From contig CAYOPD010000004.1 in the NCBI GenBank assembly GCA_964405735.1, positions 23,669 through 87,668 of the forward strand: a stretch of DNA of 64,000 bases, read 5' to 3'. Positions 8,493 through 16,559 of the stretch are shown here, in pieces. Below the pieces are notes generated by a model. It was not told the DNA's origin. It did not search any database and worked only from the letters and a program-made list of their open reading frames with translations. Both the position numbers and the translations under genes were made by a program. Source of the DNA: JADJLQ01 sp964405735. GTDB taxonomy: Bacteria; Bacteroidota; Bacteroidia; Chitinophagales; Saprospiraceae. Each line of letters begins with the position of its first letter. Position 1 is the stretch's first letter.

Positions 8493-9557
8493 ATGAAAAT
8501 CCGATCCATCCGTTTTCGACTGGAAAACCTTCAACTTGCCAAACCTTATACGATAGCCTGGAAAACCGTTGACCGGGTTGAGAACCTGTTTTGTTTTCTG
8601 GAAACGGACCAGGGCATTACCGGCTATGGCAGCTGCAATCCGGAAAATGAGGTGGTTCATGTATCCACAAAAGATACCCTCGAGGCTCAGGAACAGTTTG
8701 ACCAGGATTTGTTGCTGAATAAGTCCTTGGATCATCCGGTAGAATTGATCGAATCTTTGCTGCCCTCCCTGCAACGGGTGCCCACCCTGTTAGCCGCCCT
8801 CGATATTGCCATTTGGGACGCCTGGTCCAAAGCACAGGGAAAACCTCTGGTGGAAGCGCTGGGGAAAAAAAACGGACCCCTGCCCACTTCGGTCACCATC
8901 GGCATCATGGACGATGACCAGACGGTGATGGAAGCCAAAGAATTCCTTGCCCTCGGTTTCACACACCTGAAAATAAAAATTGGCCTGGATCCAAACCGGG
9001 ACACCGAGAGGCTTGTGAGGCTGAGGGAGGCGGTTGGTTCCCGCCCTTTTATCCGGGTGGACGTCAACCAGGGATACCGGCTCGAAGATTTTAAAAAGTT
9101 ATACACAGCCTGTGCCGGATTGCAAATTGAATTGTTTGAACAACCCCTGCGCACGGATTGGTTTGACCAGATCGACAACCTGCCCATCGAGGTGAAGGCT
9201 TTCATCGCGGCCGATGAGTCGCTGCATGGTGAAGCGGATGCGCGGCAAATTGCTGCGGCCGGACGCTGCGGTATATTTAACATCAAACTGATGAAATGCG
9301 GCGGGTTGCACCAGGCCGGTAAACTCGCCCGGATCGCTGAGTCCCACGACATCAAGCTGATGTGGGGCTGCAACGACGAAAGCCGGCTCAGCATTGCCGC
9401 TGCCATGCACCTTGCCTATGCCACCGGCGGGACCCGCTTCCTGGACCTGGATGGCAGTTTCGACCTCGCCCGCGACCCTGCCTCAGGCGGATTTGAACTG
9501 ATTGACGGAAAACTGATACCTTTGGAAAAACCGGGACTCGGAATAACAATAGATTGA
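8493..9557 (+). CDS. Dipeptide epimerase, enolase superfamily (L-Ala-D/L-Glu epimerase type)
   Basis: A 354-residue enolase-superfamily enzyme of the muconate-lactonising subgroup. The catalytic set is complete: K160-x-K162 (LKIKIG), metal ligands D190 (VDVNQG), E216 (FEQP) and D241 (ADES), then K265 in NIKLMKCGG. The C-terminal DLDG matches the dipeptide-epimerase subgroup, which epimerises the second residue of dipeptides such as L-Ala-D-Glu released from peptidoglycan. Exact substrate cannot be read from sequence, since the group also contains epimerases for other dipeptides. A small conserved gene follows after 13 bp and may be co-transcribed. Confidence 0.88.
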   Translation: MKIRSIRFRLENLQLAKPYTIAWKTVDRVENLFCFLETDQGITGYGSCNPENEVVHVSTKDTLEAQEQFDQDLLLNKSLDHPVELIESLLPSLQRVPTLLAALDIAIWDAWSKAQGKPLVEALGKKNGPLPTSVTIGIMDDDQTVMEAKEFLALGFTHLKIKIGLDPNRDTERLVRLREAVGSRPFIRVDVNQGYRLEDFKKLYTACAGLQIELFEQPLRTDWFDQIDNLPIEVKAFIAADESLHGEADARQIAAAGRCGIFNIKLMKCGGLHQAGKLARIAESHDIKLMWGCNDESRLSIAAAMHLAYATGGTRFLDLDGSFDLARDPASGGFELIDGKLIPLEKPGLGITID

Positions 9558-9570
9558 GTTAAACCTCCTC

Positions 9571-9876
9571 ATGGAATCTTTTAATACACTGCTCGAAGCC
9601 ATCCAGGCTTACAAAGACGAAGGTTATACCGAAGATTTTAACCTACAGGAAAATTGTATGGTTTGCTCCAATGGCAAATACAAACTGAAAGCGGGTGATT
9701 TTTTAATTGACAAACATTACCGTTTTGAGGACAATACCGATCCCTCCGACCAATCCATCATCTATGCGATCTCATCTGACAAATATGATGTAAAAGGAAT
9801 TCTGATCAATGCTTATGGGATTTACAGCGATGATATGGCGAATGACATGATTGAGGCGCTGTCGGTGAGGAGGTAG
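9571..9876 (+). CDS. Small conserved Bacteroidota protein, function unknown
   Basis: A 101-residue acidic protein without signal peptide or membrane segment. Recognisable conserved stretches are GYTEDFNL, an ENCMVC pair of cysteines, YRFEDNTDPSD, IIYAISS and KGILINAYG. Close relatives are widespread in Bacteroidota and are often labelled phosphoribosylpyrophosphate synthetase. The protein is far too short for that enzyme and lacks its motifs, so I would not transfer that name. It lies 13 bp after the dipeptide epimerase on the same strand. Confidence 0.75.
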   Translation: MESFNTLLEAIQAYKDEGYTEDFNLQENCMVCSNGKYKLKAGDFLIDKHYRFEDNTDPSDQSIIYAISSDKYDVKGILINAYGIYSDDMANDMIEALSVRR

Positions 9877-9907
9877 TCAGTAGTCAGTGGTCAGCAATTA
9901 GCTTTGG

Positions 9908-11071
9908 TCAAATGCTTCTCTCAACACCCAATTCCAGGCCTCTCAATTCCGCCAGCCCCCTCAGCCTGCCAATGGCGCTATAACCCGGATAGGTTTTTTT
10001 ATGAAGGTCGTCCAGCATTTGGTGCCCGTGGTCGGGGCGCATGGGGAGTTTGATGTTTCTTCGCCGTTGCAGCAAAACAATTTCCTTCATTACGGCATAC
10101 ATGTCGGTATCGCCGGCCAGGTGGTCCGCTTCAAAAAAATTGCCTTCCGGATCCCGGGCTGTATTGCGCAGGTGCAGGAAATGGATCCGGTCTCCAAAAC
10201 GGCGGATCATAGCCACCAGGTCATTGTCAGCCCTCGCGCCATATGAACCTGTGCAAAAACAAAGTCCGTTGGATGGAGAGGGTACCGCGGCCAGGAGCTC
10301 CGAGGCGTCCTGTTCGGTGCACACAATCCTGGGCAGCCCAAGGACGGGATAGGGCGGATCATCCGGATGGATAGCCATTTTGACCCCACGCTCCTCGGCC
10401 ACCGGGGTCACCTTCTGCAGGAAATATTTCAGGTTTTTTTTCAGGGTATCCCGGTCGATGTGTTGATAGGAACGGAGCAATTCCAATACTTCCTCCGGGG
10501 TAAAGCCCACGGTGCTTCCCGGCAGGCCCTGGAGGCAGTTGTCGAAAACCTGCTTCCTCTTTTCTTCACCGGCCTCTTCATACCACTGCCTGGCCCGGGC
10601 TATCTGATCTTCCGAATAATCTTTTTCCGCCCCCGGCCTTTTTAGCATATACAAATCAAAGGCCATGAATGCCAATTTTTCAAAACGAAGAGCCTTGCTC
10701 TGATCGGGCATCGGGTATTCGAGGTCGGTCCGGATCCAGTCAAGCACCGGCATAAAATTATAGGTAATGACTTCGAGTCCTTCAGAAGCTACATTCCGTA
10801 TGCTGGTTTTATAATTTTCAATATGACGGAGATAATCCCCGGAACCTTTTTTGATGTCTTCACTGACCGGCAGGCTTTCTATGACTTTCCAGCTCATGCC
10901 AGCATCTTCAATAAGGGCCTTTCGCTTTTTGATCTCATCCAGGGTCCAGACTTCCCCAACGGGAACATGGTGGAGGGCAGTCACCACCCCGGTGCAACCG
11001 GCCTGCCGGATGTCCCAAAGGCTGACGACATCGTGGGGACCATACCATCGCATGGTTTGAATCATACTCAT
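9908..11071 (-). CDS. uxuA: Mannonate dehydratase
   Basis: The start is placed at ATG 11071 (MSMIQTMRWYGP), giving 387 residues, near the usual UxuA length; the open frame extends 17 codons further without family similarity. UxuA dehydrates D-mannonate to 2-keto-3-deoxygluconate in hexuronate catabolism, using a divalent metal. Family signatures are visible: TMRWYGP, ALHHVPVGEVW, MAIHPDDPP, CFCTGSYGAR, FLHLRNT and the C-terminal PMRPDHGHQM. The gene stands alone without uxaC or uxuB neighbours. An exact -7 box lies five bases before the start. Confidence 0.95.
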   Translation of the reverse strand: MSMIQTMRWYGPHDVVSLWDIRQAGCTGVVTALHHVPVGEVWTLDEIKKRKALIEDAGMSWKVIESLPVSEDIKKGSGDYLRHIENYKTSIRNVASEGLEVITYNFMPVLDWIRTDLEYPMPDQSKALRFEKLAFMAFDLYMLKRPGAEKDYSEDQIARARQWYEEAGEEKRKQVFDNCLQGLPGSTVGFTPEEVLELLRSYQHIDRDTLKKNLKYFLQKVTPVAEERGVKMAIHPDDPPYPVLGLPRIVCTEQDASELLAAVPSPSNGLCFCTGSYGARADNDLVAMIRRFGDRIHFLHLRNTARDPEGNFFEADHLAGDTDMYAVMKEIVLLQRRRNIKLPMRPDHGHQMLDDLHKKTYPGYSAIGRLRGLAELRGLELGVERSI

Positions 11072-11076
11072 AGATA

Positions 11077-11084
11077 CAAACATA
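11077..11084 (-). promoter_or_regulatory. -7 promoter box immediately before uxuA
   Basis: The minus strand reads TATGTTTG, an exact TAnnTTTG match. It ends five bases before ATG 11071, so the transcript would have almost no leader. No clear -33 TTTG is visible. Confidence 0.45.
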
Positions 11085-11142
11085 CATGAATTGATCGGAA
11101 AAAAGGCTGTGTTCAAAAACACCTAACTTGGTATGGGGCGAA

Positions 11143-11687
11143 ATGAAATCAATGACAAAAACGTTCGGACTCACTCATCTTGCCATAGCGGTGAAAGACA
11201 TCGGTACAACCCTGGATTTCTACACCCGGGTATTCGAAATGGAAGTGATGTATCGCGAAGATAACATGATTCAACTGACCACTCCGGGCAATCATGACAT
11301 ATTGGTTTTTGAAAAAAAAGAGCATGCACCATTTGGACAATCCGGGGGTATTGCCCATTTTGGTTTCAGGTTAAAAAAACCGGAGGNNNNNNNNNNNNNN
11401 NNNNNNNNNNNNNNNNNNNNNNNNNNNNNNNNNNNNNNNNNNNNNNNNNNNNNNNNNNNNNNNNNNNNNNNNNNNNNNNNNNNNNNTTTGGACAATCCGG
11501 GGGTATTGCCCATTTTGGTTTCAGGTTAAAAAAACCGGAGGACCTGGAAGAAATTTATAATAAAATCATGGAGTCAGGAGGAGAAATCATGGACAAAGGG
11601 GATTTCGTACCAGGCTCGCCCTACCTCTTCTTCCGGGATCCGGATGGATATCTAATAGAGGTGTGGTATGAACTTCCACCCGGATAA
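11143..11687 (+). CDS. VOC (glyoxalase-fold) protein, interrupted by an assembly gap
   Basis: The frame starts near ATG 11143 (alternative ATG 11152) with a VOC pattern: FGLTHLAIAVKDIGTTLDFYTRVFEMEV. It enters 100 N and continues after 11486. The 55 bases before the N run (11332-11386) are repeated exactly after it (11487-11541). If one copy and the N are removed, the frame runs straight through KKPEDLEEIYNKIMESGG to FFRDPDGYLIEVWYE and stops at TAA 11687. That gives a 129-residue single-domain VOC protein with intact metal-ligand positions (His in THLAIAV, His in AHFGF, Glu in LIEVW). Substrate is unknown; glyoxalase and fosfomycin-resistance-like enzymes share this fold. The gene is broken on paper only. 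Confidence 0.85.
11387..11486. other. Scaffold gap of exactly 100 N
   Basis: A placeholder gap, not a measured distance. The flanks 11332-11386 and 11487-11541 are the same 55 bases, which indicates that the two contigs actually overlap there. Confidence 0.98.
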
Positions 11688-11706
11688 TCAAGTCCCCATT
11701 TCAATT

Positions 11707-12345
11707 TCATCCCACGTTTAAATCAATATAAAAAAGATTGTTCTTAACACGCTCATGAGCGGATGGCGTCTCATCTCCATATCCAAAAATCACTGCCAGG
11801 TGCACCTTTTCCGTATCGGGGATCTTTAATTTTGAATACACCTTCGTTCCTTCCACATACTTACCCAGGCCGATCGGACAGGAATCCAGGCCCTTGGATT
11901 TAGCCGCCAGCATCATATTCTGCGCACACATGCCAATGTCCAGGCAGGCCCATTCATTGTCCCTGGGAGCGGAAATAAAAACAACTACGGGGGCTCCGTG
12001 GAAAATGGGGTTTTTTGACTTAAGGAAATCAATCCCATGCGCTAAATGCAATGAACTGGCCACCGATTTAAGGATATTTTTAAACCCTGATTTTACAATG
12101 CCTTTGGCGGAAGCTTTGAGGACTTCCTTTTCCAATAGGGCGATATCTTCCTTTTTATCCACCACATAAAACCTCCAGGGTTGGCGGTTGATCGCGGAAG
12201 GTGCCATGCGGCCCGCGTCCACAATGGCTTCGATGCTTTCAGGGCCAGGCTTTTGGTTTTTGTATTTCCGGACTGCCCGCCGCTCATAAATGATCTTAAA
12301 GACCTCATTACCCGCCATCGCGATTCCGGTTTCAGTATTTTTCAT
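11707..12345 (-). CDS. Nitroreductase-family flavoprotein
   Basis: A 212-residue protein of the FMN-dependent nitroreductase fold. It shows the N-terminal RRAVRKYK phosphate-binding segment, APSAINRQPWRF and the C-terminal VIFGYGDETP. A start at the internal ATG 12318 (MAGNEVF) is also possible. Such enzymes reduce nitro groups, quinones or flavins with NAD(P)H. The substrate here is not predictable. A C-terminal tail of about 20 residues follows the core. It is flanked by the VOC gene (convergent) and the AI-2E-type permease. Confidence 0.85.
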   Translation of the reverse strand: MKNTETGIAMAGNEVFKIIYERRAVRKYKNQKPGPESIEAIVDAGRMAPSAINRQPWRFYVVDKKEDIALLEKEVLKASAKGIVKSGFKNILKSVASSLHLAHGIDFLKSKNPIFHGAPVVVFISAPRDNEWACLDIGMCAQNMMLAAKSKGLDSCPIGLGKYVEGTKVYSKLKIPDTEKVHLAVIFGYGDETPSAHERVKNNLFYIDLNVG

Positions 12346-12462
12346 GGGTTGTTTTTAAATGGATAAAATATTAAATATCAATTTAATTGGAATCCCGGTT
12401 ATGGATCATGATTTGGATCAGGACTTATGCTAACCGGATGGAAATACCGGGAAGGACCATTT

Positions 12463-13491
12463 TCAGACCTTGTTTTGCAGAGCAAACTCCTTCTGATAAA
12501 TTTTAACCAGCAGGAAAAAATAGGCGATCAGCAAGGGCCCAAAGACGAGGCCCGGTAAGCCAAACCACTGAAGCCCGATGATGACACCCAATATAGTGAT
12601 CACCGGGTGCACGTTGGCAAACCAGCGGGCAAAGACCAGCCTGAAAAAATTATCCGTAAGGGAAATGATCAGCGTGCCATAAAGCAAGATGCCGATGCCT
12701 TGCCAGGATTCTGCGGTAGCCAGCATGATGATGCCGGCCGGCGCCCAGATCAGGCCCGCACCCACCACGGGCAGTACCCCGGAGCAACCCGTAAGCACTC
12801 CCCAGAAAAGCGGGTCCTTCATGCCAAACAACCAGAATCCAAAAGTGGATACAATGCCCTGAGCCAGGGCGATCATTGGGACGGCTATGGCATTTGCCTT
12901 AGTCATGTCATCCAGTTCCTGGGTGAGTAGCTGGATGCCTTCCGGGGTAAAAGGAAGGTATCGTGACAAAACCGGTTCAATATACCCTGTATTCACCAGA
13001 AGATAATAAAGGAGAAAGTACATCATCAGCAGGCTTCCCAGCGCCAGAATAGAGGTATTGAGGATGGCCGGAATAGAATCGGCCAGCCCCCGGATATATT
13101 CCACCAGGGTATCGCTGCTGAAAATCTGCCGGTCAAAAAACCTGTTGATTTTTACAATTAGGGTGTTGAAACCCTGCATCAGGTCCTGTGGATTGCTCAG
13201 GGTGGTTTGCAACTGGCCAATCAATAAATAAATCAGCCCAAATAGGGGAATAATAATCAACAAAAAGGAAATAAAAATGATCAGGGTGGCCGCGACCCAT
13301 CTTTTCCAGCGATAGATGGTGATCAGTCTTTTCATGAACTTCCTGAACAACACATAAAATATAAGTGCACCGAGAAACGAAACGATAAATTCATTCAAGC
13401 TGTACAGGAGAAATCCCAACAGGGCCAGGATCATGCCGATCACTGCGATTTGCCGGCTTTTACCGGGATACAAACTGGATGAATCGGGCAT
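12463..13491 (-). CDS. AI-2E / PerM family transporter
   Basis: A 342-residue integral membrane protein with about eight hydrophobic helices arranged as in the AI-2E family transporter group (UPF0118). It has a long central amphipathic region and the conserved PVVGAGLIWAPA and GLVFGPLL segments late in the protein. Members have been implicated in export of autoinducer-2 or in Na+/H+ exchange, and substrate cannot be assigned from sequence. It lies downstream of the hydrogenase protease gene on the same strand but 60 bp away, with its own -7 box. Confidence 0.85.
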   Translation of the reverse strand: MPDSSSLYPGKSRQIAVIGMILALLGFLLYSLNEFIVSFLGALIFYVLFRKFMKRLITIYRWKRWVAATLIIFISFLLIIIPLFGLIYLLIGQLQTTLSNPQDLMQGFNTLIVKINRFFDRQIFSSDTLVEYIRGLADSIPAILNTSILALGSLLMMYFLLYYLLVNTGYIEPVLSRYLPFTPEGIQLLTQELDDMTKANAIAVPMIALAQGIVSTFGFWLFGMKDPLFWGVLTGCSGVLPVVGAGLIWAPAGIIMLATAESWQGIGILLYGTLIISLTDNFFRLVFARWFANVHPVITILGVIIGLQWFGLPGLVFGPLLIAYFFLLVKIYQKEFALQNKV

Positions 13492-13515
13492 GAATGGATC
13501 TACATTTAATCAAAC

Positions 13516-13523
13516 CAAATTTA
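13516..13523 (-). promoter_or_regulatory. -7 promoter box for the AI-2E family gene
   Basis: The minus strand reads TAAATTTG, matching TAnnTTTG, 24 bases before ATG 13491. It suggests that the permease is transcribed apart from the hydrogenase operon. Confidence 0.4.
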
Positions 13524-13551
13524 TGATTTTAAAACAGAATGGTCATCCGGT

Positions 13552-14064
13552 TCAGAGCAGGTTTGAGTCCAGCAGAACGGTTGTCTTTTCTTCAGAAGAA
13601 AGTTGAATTACCAGGTGATCGATCTTTTCCAATAAATCCGGCATGACCTTTTCGATTTCCGGGCTGAGGGTGATGCCCTGCTGCTGAATGCTTTTAATGC
13701 TCACCGTAAATAAATGAATGTCGGGCATTTTACCCAGGAGTTGCAGGGCACTCACCATATCCTTCAACCCAATGTCGTGGGTGCTCATGGCATTGGGAAA
13801 ATCATCCGTAAACCGGGGCCGGATCAGCCGGATGGTCCCGGGCGAATGATGGTCCAGGGTGGCATCCACCAGGATGATGGTTTCATAACTCTCCAGGTAA
13901 CCCAGCAGGTGAAACCCACCTGTGCCCCCGTCCAGGACCTCAATGCCCGGAGGCCGGCTTCCTGTCTCCAGCCTCCGGGCGGCATGGACTCCGACCCCTT
14001 CATCTCCCATGAGGTAATTCCCTATGCCCAGGATTAAAATACGGTTTAAGGCCATTTTTTTCAT
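13552..14064 (-). CDS. hyaD: [NiFe] hydrogenase maturation protease (HyaD/HoxM type)
   Basis: A 170-residue endopeptidase that removes the C-terminal extension of the hydrogenase large subunit after nickel insertion. The N-terminal ILGIGNYLMGDEGVGVHAARRLE is diagnostic, with the nickel-sensing Glu in DEG. VLDGGTGG, VDATLDHH and MSTHDIGL supply the Asp and His expected to contact nickel. ATG 14064 or 14055 (MALNRILI) can be the start. It is the last gene of the hya operon, six bases after the cytochrome gene, next to its only obvious substrate HyaB. Confidence 0.94.
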   Translation of the reverse strand: MKKMALNRILILGIGNYLMGDEGVGVHAARRLETGSRPPGIEVLDGGTGGFHLLGYLESYETIILVDATLDHHSPGTIRLIRPRFTDDFPNAMSTHDIGLKDMVSALQLLGKMPDIHLFTVSIKSIQQQGITLSPEIEKVMPDLLEKIDHLVIQLSSEEKTTVLLDSNLL

Positions 14065-14070
14065 AACCCT

Positions 14071-14793
14071 CTATTCCGGGTTTGGGGTCTGCGGGTGCTC
14101 CTTTTCAAATACCTCTTCCTCAATAAATTTCCATCCTCCTCCCATGCTGCTGATCTCCCCACGGCCTTCTATATAATCGTGATAAAACACCAGGTAAATA
14201 TGGATCACCACGAAAAGAATAAAAAACCACATGGCCCAATGATGGATCTGCCGGGTCAGAATATCTCCTCCAAACAAAGCGGGTACCCAGGCAAAAAGTT
14301 GCGGGAACCACCAGTCGCTCATGGCGGCATAAAGGCCAAAGCCGGTAAGGCATTGTACCAAAAAAAGAATAAAGGTGAGGAAATAGGTGAAGCCGGCAAG
14401 CGCATTGTGCCCGATGCTCACATGTTCCCTGTCCTTCATCATCAGGACATCCATTTTGATCACGGTCCACATTTCTTTAAAAAACTTACCGGATACCGGG
14501 ACAAATTGTTTCCAGTTGGCGAATTTATTCCCCGCAAAACCCCAATAAATCCGGGCCAGGAAGTTGAAGAAAAATAAATAAGCGGATCCAAAATGAATAT
14601 ATCGGATCCAGCCCATGGTGAACTTACCGGTGGCCTCCTGCTGGCTCTGAAGCGCCAAAGGATCAGCAATATAAAACCCGGTCGCAACCAGAGCCACCAT
14701 GACCAGCGCATTCAACCAGTGATAAAACCGCACCGGCAATTCCCATACATAAACCCGGCGAAGTCTTTGAACATCCATAACCTTAGGTTCCAT
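14071..14793 (-). CDS. hyaC: Hydrogenase b-type cytochrome subunit
   Basis: A 240-residue membrane protein with four main hydrophobic helices and the family pattern VYVWELPVRFYHWLNALVMVALVATGF, the histidines in HFGSAYLFF, and AMWFFILFVVIHIYLVFYHDYIEGRGE. Two haem b groups held by helix histidines pass electrons from the small subunit to quinone. It lies 15 bp after the large-subunit gene. The C-terminal EISSMGGGWKF segment is typical of the HyaC/HoxZ family. This subunit makes the enzyme an uptake, respiratory hydrogenase. Confidence 0.95.
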   Translation of the reverse strand: MEPKVMDVQRLRRVYVWELPVRFYHWLNALVMVALVATGFYIADPLALQSQQEATGKFTMGWIRYIHFGSAYLFFFNFLARIYWGFAGNKFANWKQFVPVSGKFFKEMWTVIKMDVLMMKDREHVSIGHNALAGFTYFLTFILFLVQCLTGFGLYAAMSDWWFPQLFAWVPALFGGDILTRQIHHWAMWFFILFVVIHIYLVFYHDYIEGRGEISSMGGGWKFIEEEVFEKEHPQTPNPE

Positions 14794-14808
14794 AATTTCG
14801 GTTTAAAA

Positions 14809-16536
14809 TTATTCGCCGCCCACCACGCTGATCCGGCTGATGTGTTTTCCCTCTTCATCATATAGGTGAACACTGCAAGCCATACAGGGGTCAAAACTGT
14901 GGACGGTTCTTAATATTTCAAGCGGTTGTTTTTCATCCGCCACCGGAGTATTCAACAGAGCGGATTCATAAGCGGACAACTGTCCTTTGCCATCCCGGGG
15001 AGAGGCATTCCAGGTCGTCGGAACCACCAATTGATAGTTGGCTATCTTCTGATCTTCGATATTGATCCAGTGGGCCAGGGCCCCGCGGGGGGCTTCTGAA
15101 TATCCCACTCCAAGAGCCGTTTTAGGCCAGGTAGCCGGATCAAACTTGCCCATCTCGGCCATCCGGGTATCTCCGTTTTTAATATTGGCGATCAATTGAT
15201 CATAAAATTCAAGCCCCCATTGGGCGATCAATACACTCTCCAGTCCACGGGCAGCCGTCCTGCCCAGGGTGGAAAACAAAGCCGTCACCGGAACATTCAG
15301 ATCAGTCAGCGCTTTATCCACTACCGCTTTAAAATCCTCCCTCCCCCTGGCATAACCTACCAAAACCCGGGCCAGAGGGCCGACTTCCATCGCATGCCCG
15401 TTCCACCTCGGTGTTTTGAGGTAACTGTATTCTTTGGTGGTGTCCAGGTGTTCAAAGGGTGGTTTCGGTCCGTTATATTTGACCTTGCTTTCTCCTTTCC
15501 AGGGGTGAAGGCCATTGACTTTCCCACCGCTGTATTCATACCAGGAATTGGTCACAAACTCCTGCACTTCCTCATCCTTGCGAAGGTCGACCTCATATAA
15601 TTTACTGATGTCCCTGTGCAGGATGGCTCCGGCTGGAAACTTAAAGGAAGTAGTATCCCGGTATCCGTTCGTGGGCAGGTCTCCGTACACGAGGTAGTTT
15701 CCAAGCCCGCCCCCGATCGCGCCCCAATCCTTGTAAAAAGAAGCTATGGCCATCAGGTCAGGTACATAAACCTGCTCGACAAATTCCTTTGCATCCTGCA
15801 GCAATTGCCCGACGAGGGCAAGGCGTTCGGCATTGATCCCGCTGACATCGTCGATTCCAATGGCGCAGGCCATGCCACCCACCAGGTAATTCGGGTGCGG
15901 GTTTTTCCCACCGAAAATGGCGTGAATTTTTACAATTTCTTTCTGCCACTCCAGGGCTTCCAGGTAATGCGCAAGCCCGATGAGATTCACTTCGGCAGGC
16001 AGTTTATAAGCCGGATGGCCCCAATAGCCATTGGCAAAAATTCCGAGTTGGCCGCTTTCAACAAATTTTTTAATCCGGGTCTGAATATCACTGAAATAAC
16101 CGGGAGAACTTTTGGGCCAGTGGGAAATGCTCTGAGCCAATTCGGATGTTTTTTGGGGATCCGCTTTTAAGGCATTGACTACATCCACCCAGTCCATGGC
16201 GTGCAGATGGTAGAAGTGTACCACATGATCATGCATGTACTGGGTGCAAAACATGATGTTCCGCACCATCTCGGCGTTGGGCGGTACGACGATATCGAGA
16301 GCGTCTTCCACTGCCCTCACGGACGTCAGCGAATGGACAGAGGTGCAAACCCCGCAAACCCTGCCCACAAAGGCCCAGGCATCTTTCGGGTCCCTTCCCC
16401 TTAGGATCTCTTCCAACAGGCGCACCATGGTGCCGCTGCTGAAAGCGTCTTTTATTTTTCCGTTTTCGATATCTGCTTCGATCCGGAGATGACCTTCAAT
16501 CCGTGTGATCGGGTCAACAACGATTCTTGTACTCAT
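14809..16536 (-). CDS. hyaB: [NiFe] hydrogenase large subunit, group 1
   Basis: A 575-residue catalytic subunit that splits H2 at a NiFe(CN)2CO site. The L1 motif is RVCGVCTSVHS (about 60-71) and the L2 motif DPCMACSVH lies near the C-terminus, so all four nickel-binding cysteines are present. An 18-residue tail after that His, starting LYDEEGK and ending VVGGE, is the extension expected to be cut off by HyaD. VDPITRIEGHL at the N-terminus and the overall length match membrane-bound uptake enzymes. It is 23 bp after hyaA. Confidence 0.97.
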   Translation of the reverse strand: MSTRIVVDPITRIEGHLRIEADIENGKIKDAFSSGTMVRLLEEILRGRDPKDAWAFVGRVCGVCTSVHSLTSVRAVEDALDIVVPPNAEMVRNIMFCTQYMHDHVVHFYHLHAMDWVDVVNALKADPQKTSELAQSISHWPKSSPGYFSDIQTRIKKFVESGQLGIFANGYWGHPAYKLPAEVNLIGLAHYLEALEWQKEIVKIHAIFGGKNPHPNYLVGGMACAIGIDDVSGINAERLALVGQLLQDAKEFVEQVYVPDLMAIASFYKDWGAIGGGLGNYLVYGDLPTNGYRDTTSFKFPAGAILHRDISKLYEVDLRKDEEVQEFVTNSWYEYSGGKVNGLHPWKGESKVKYNGPKPPFEHLDTTKEYSYLKTPRWNGHAMEVGPLARVLVGYARGREDFKAVVDKALTDLNVPVTALFSTLGRTAARGLESVLIAQWGLEFYDQLIANIKNGDTRMAEMGKFDPATWPKTALGVGYSEAPRGALAHWINIEDQKIANYQLVVPTTWNASPRDGKGQLSAYESALLNTPVADEKQPLEILRTVHSFDPCMACSVHLYDEEGKHISRISVVGGE

Positions 16537-16559
16537 ACGATTATTCTTGTGATTAACGA

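Noticed and set aside
8391..8774. N-terminal extension of the AIM24-family frame
   Set aside because: The extra residues overlap the divergent epimerase gene, have no family similarity, and the -7 box points to the ATG at 8390.
9571..9876. Phosphoribosylpyrophosphate synthetase
   Set aside because: This name is attached to many relatives, but at 101 residues with no PRPP-binding loop the protein cannot be that enzyme.
11128..11529. Truncated or frameshifted VOC pseudogene
   Set aside because: The break coincides with 100 N and an exact 55-bp duplication; collapsing these gives one intact gene.
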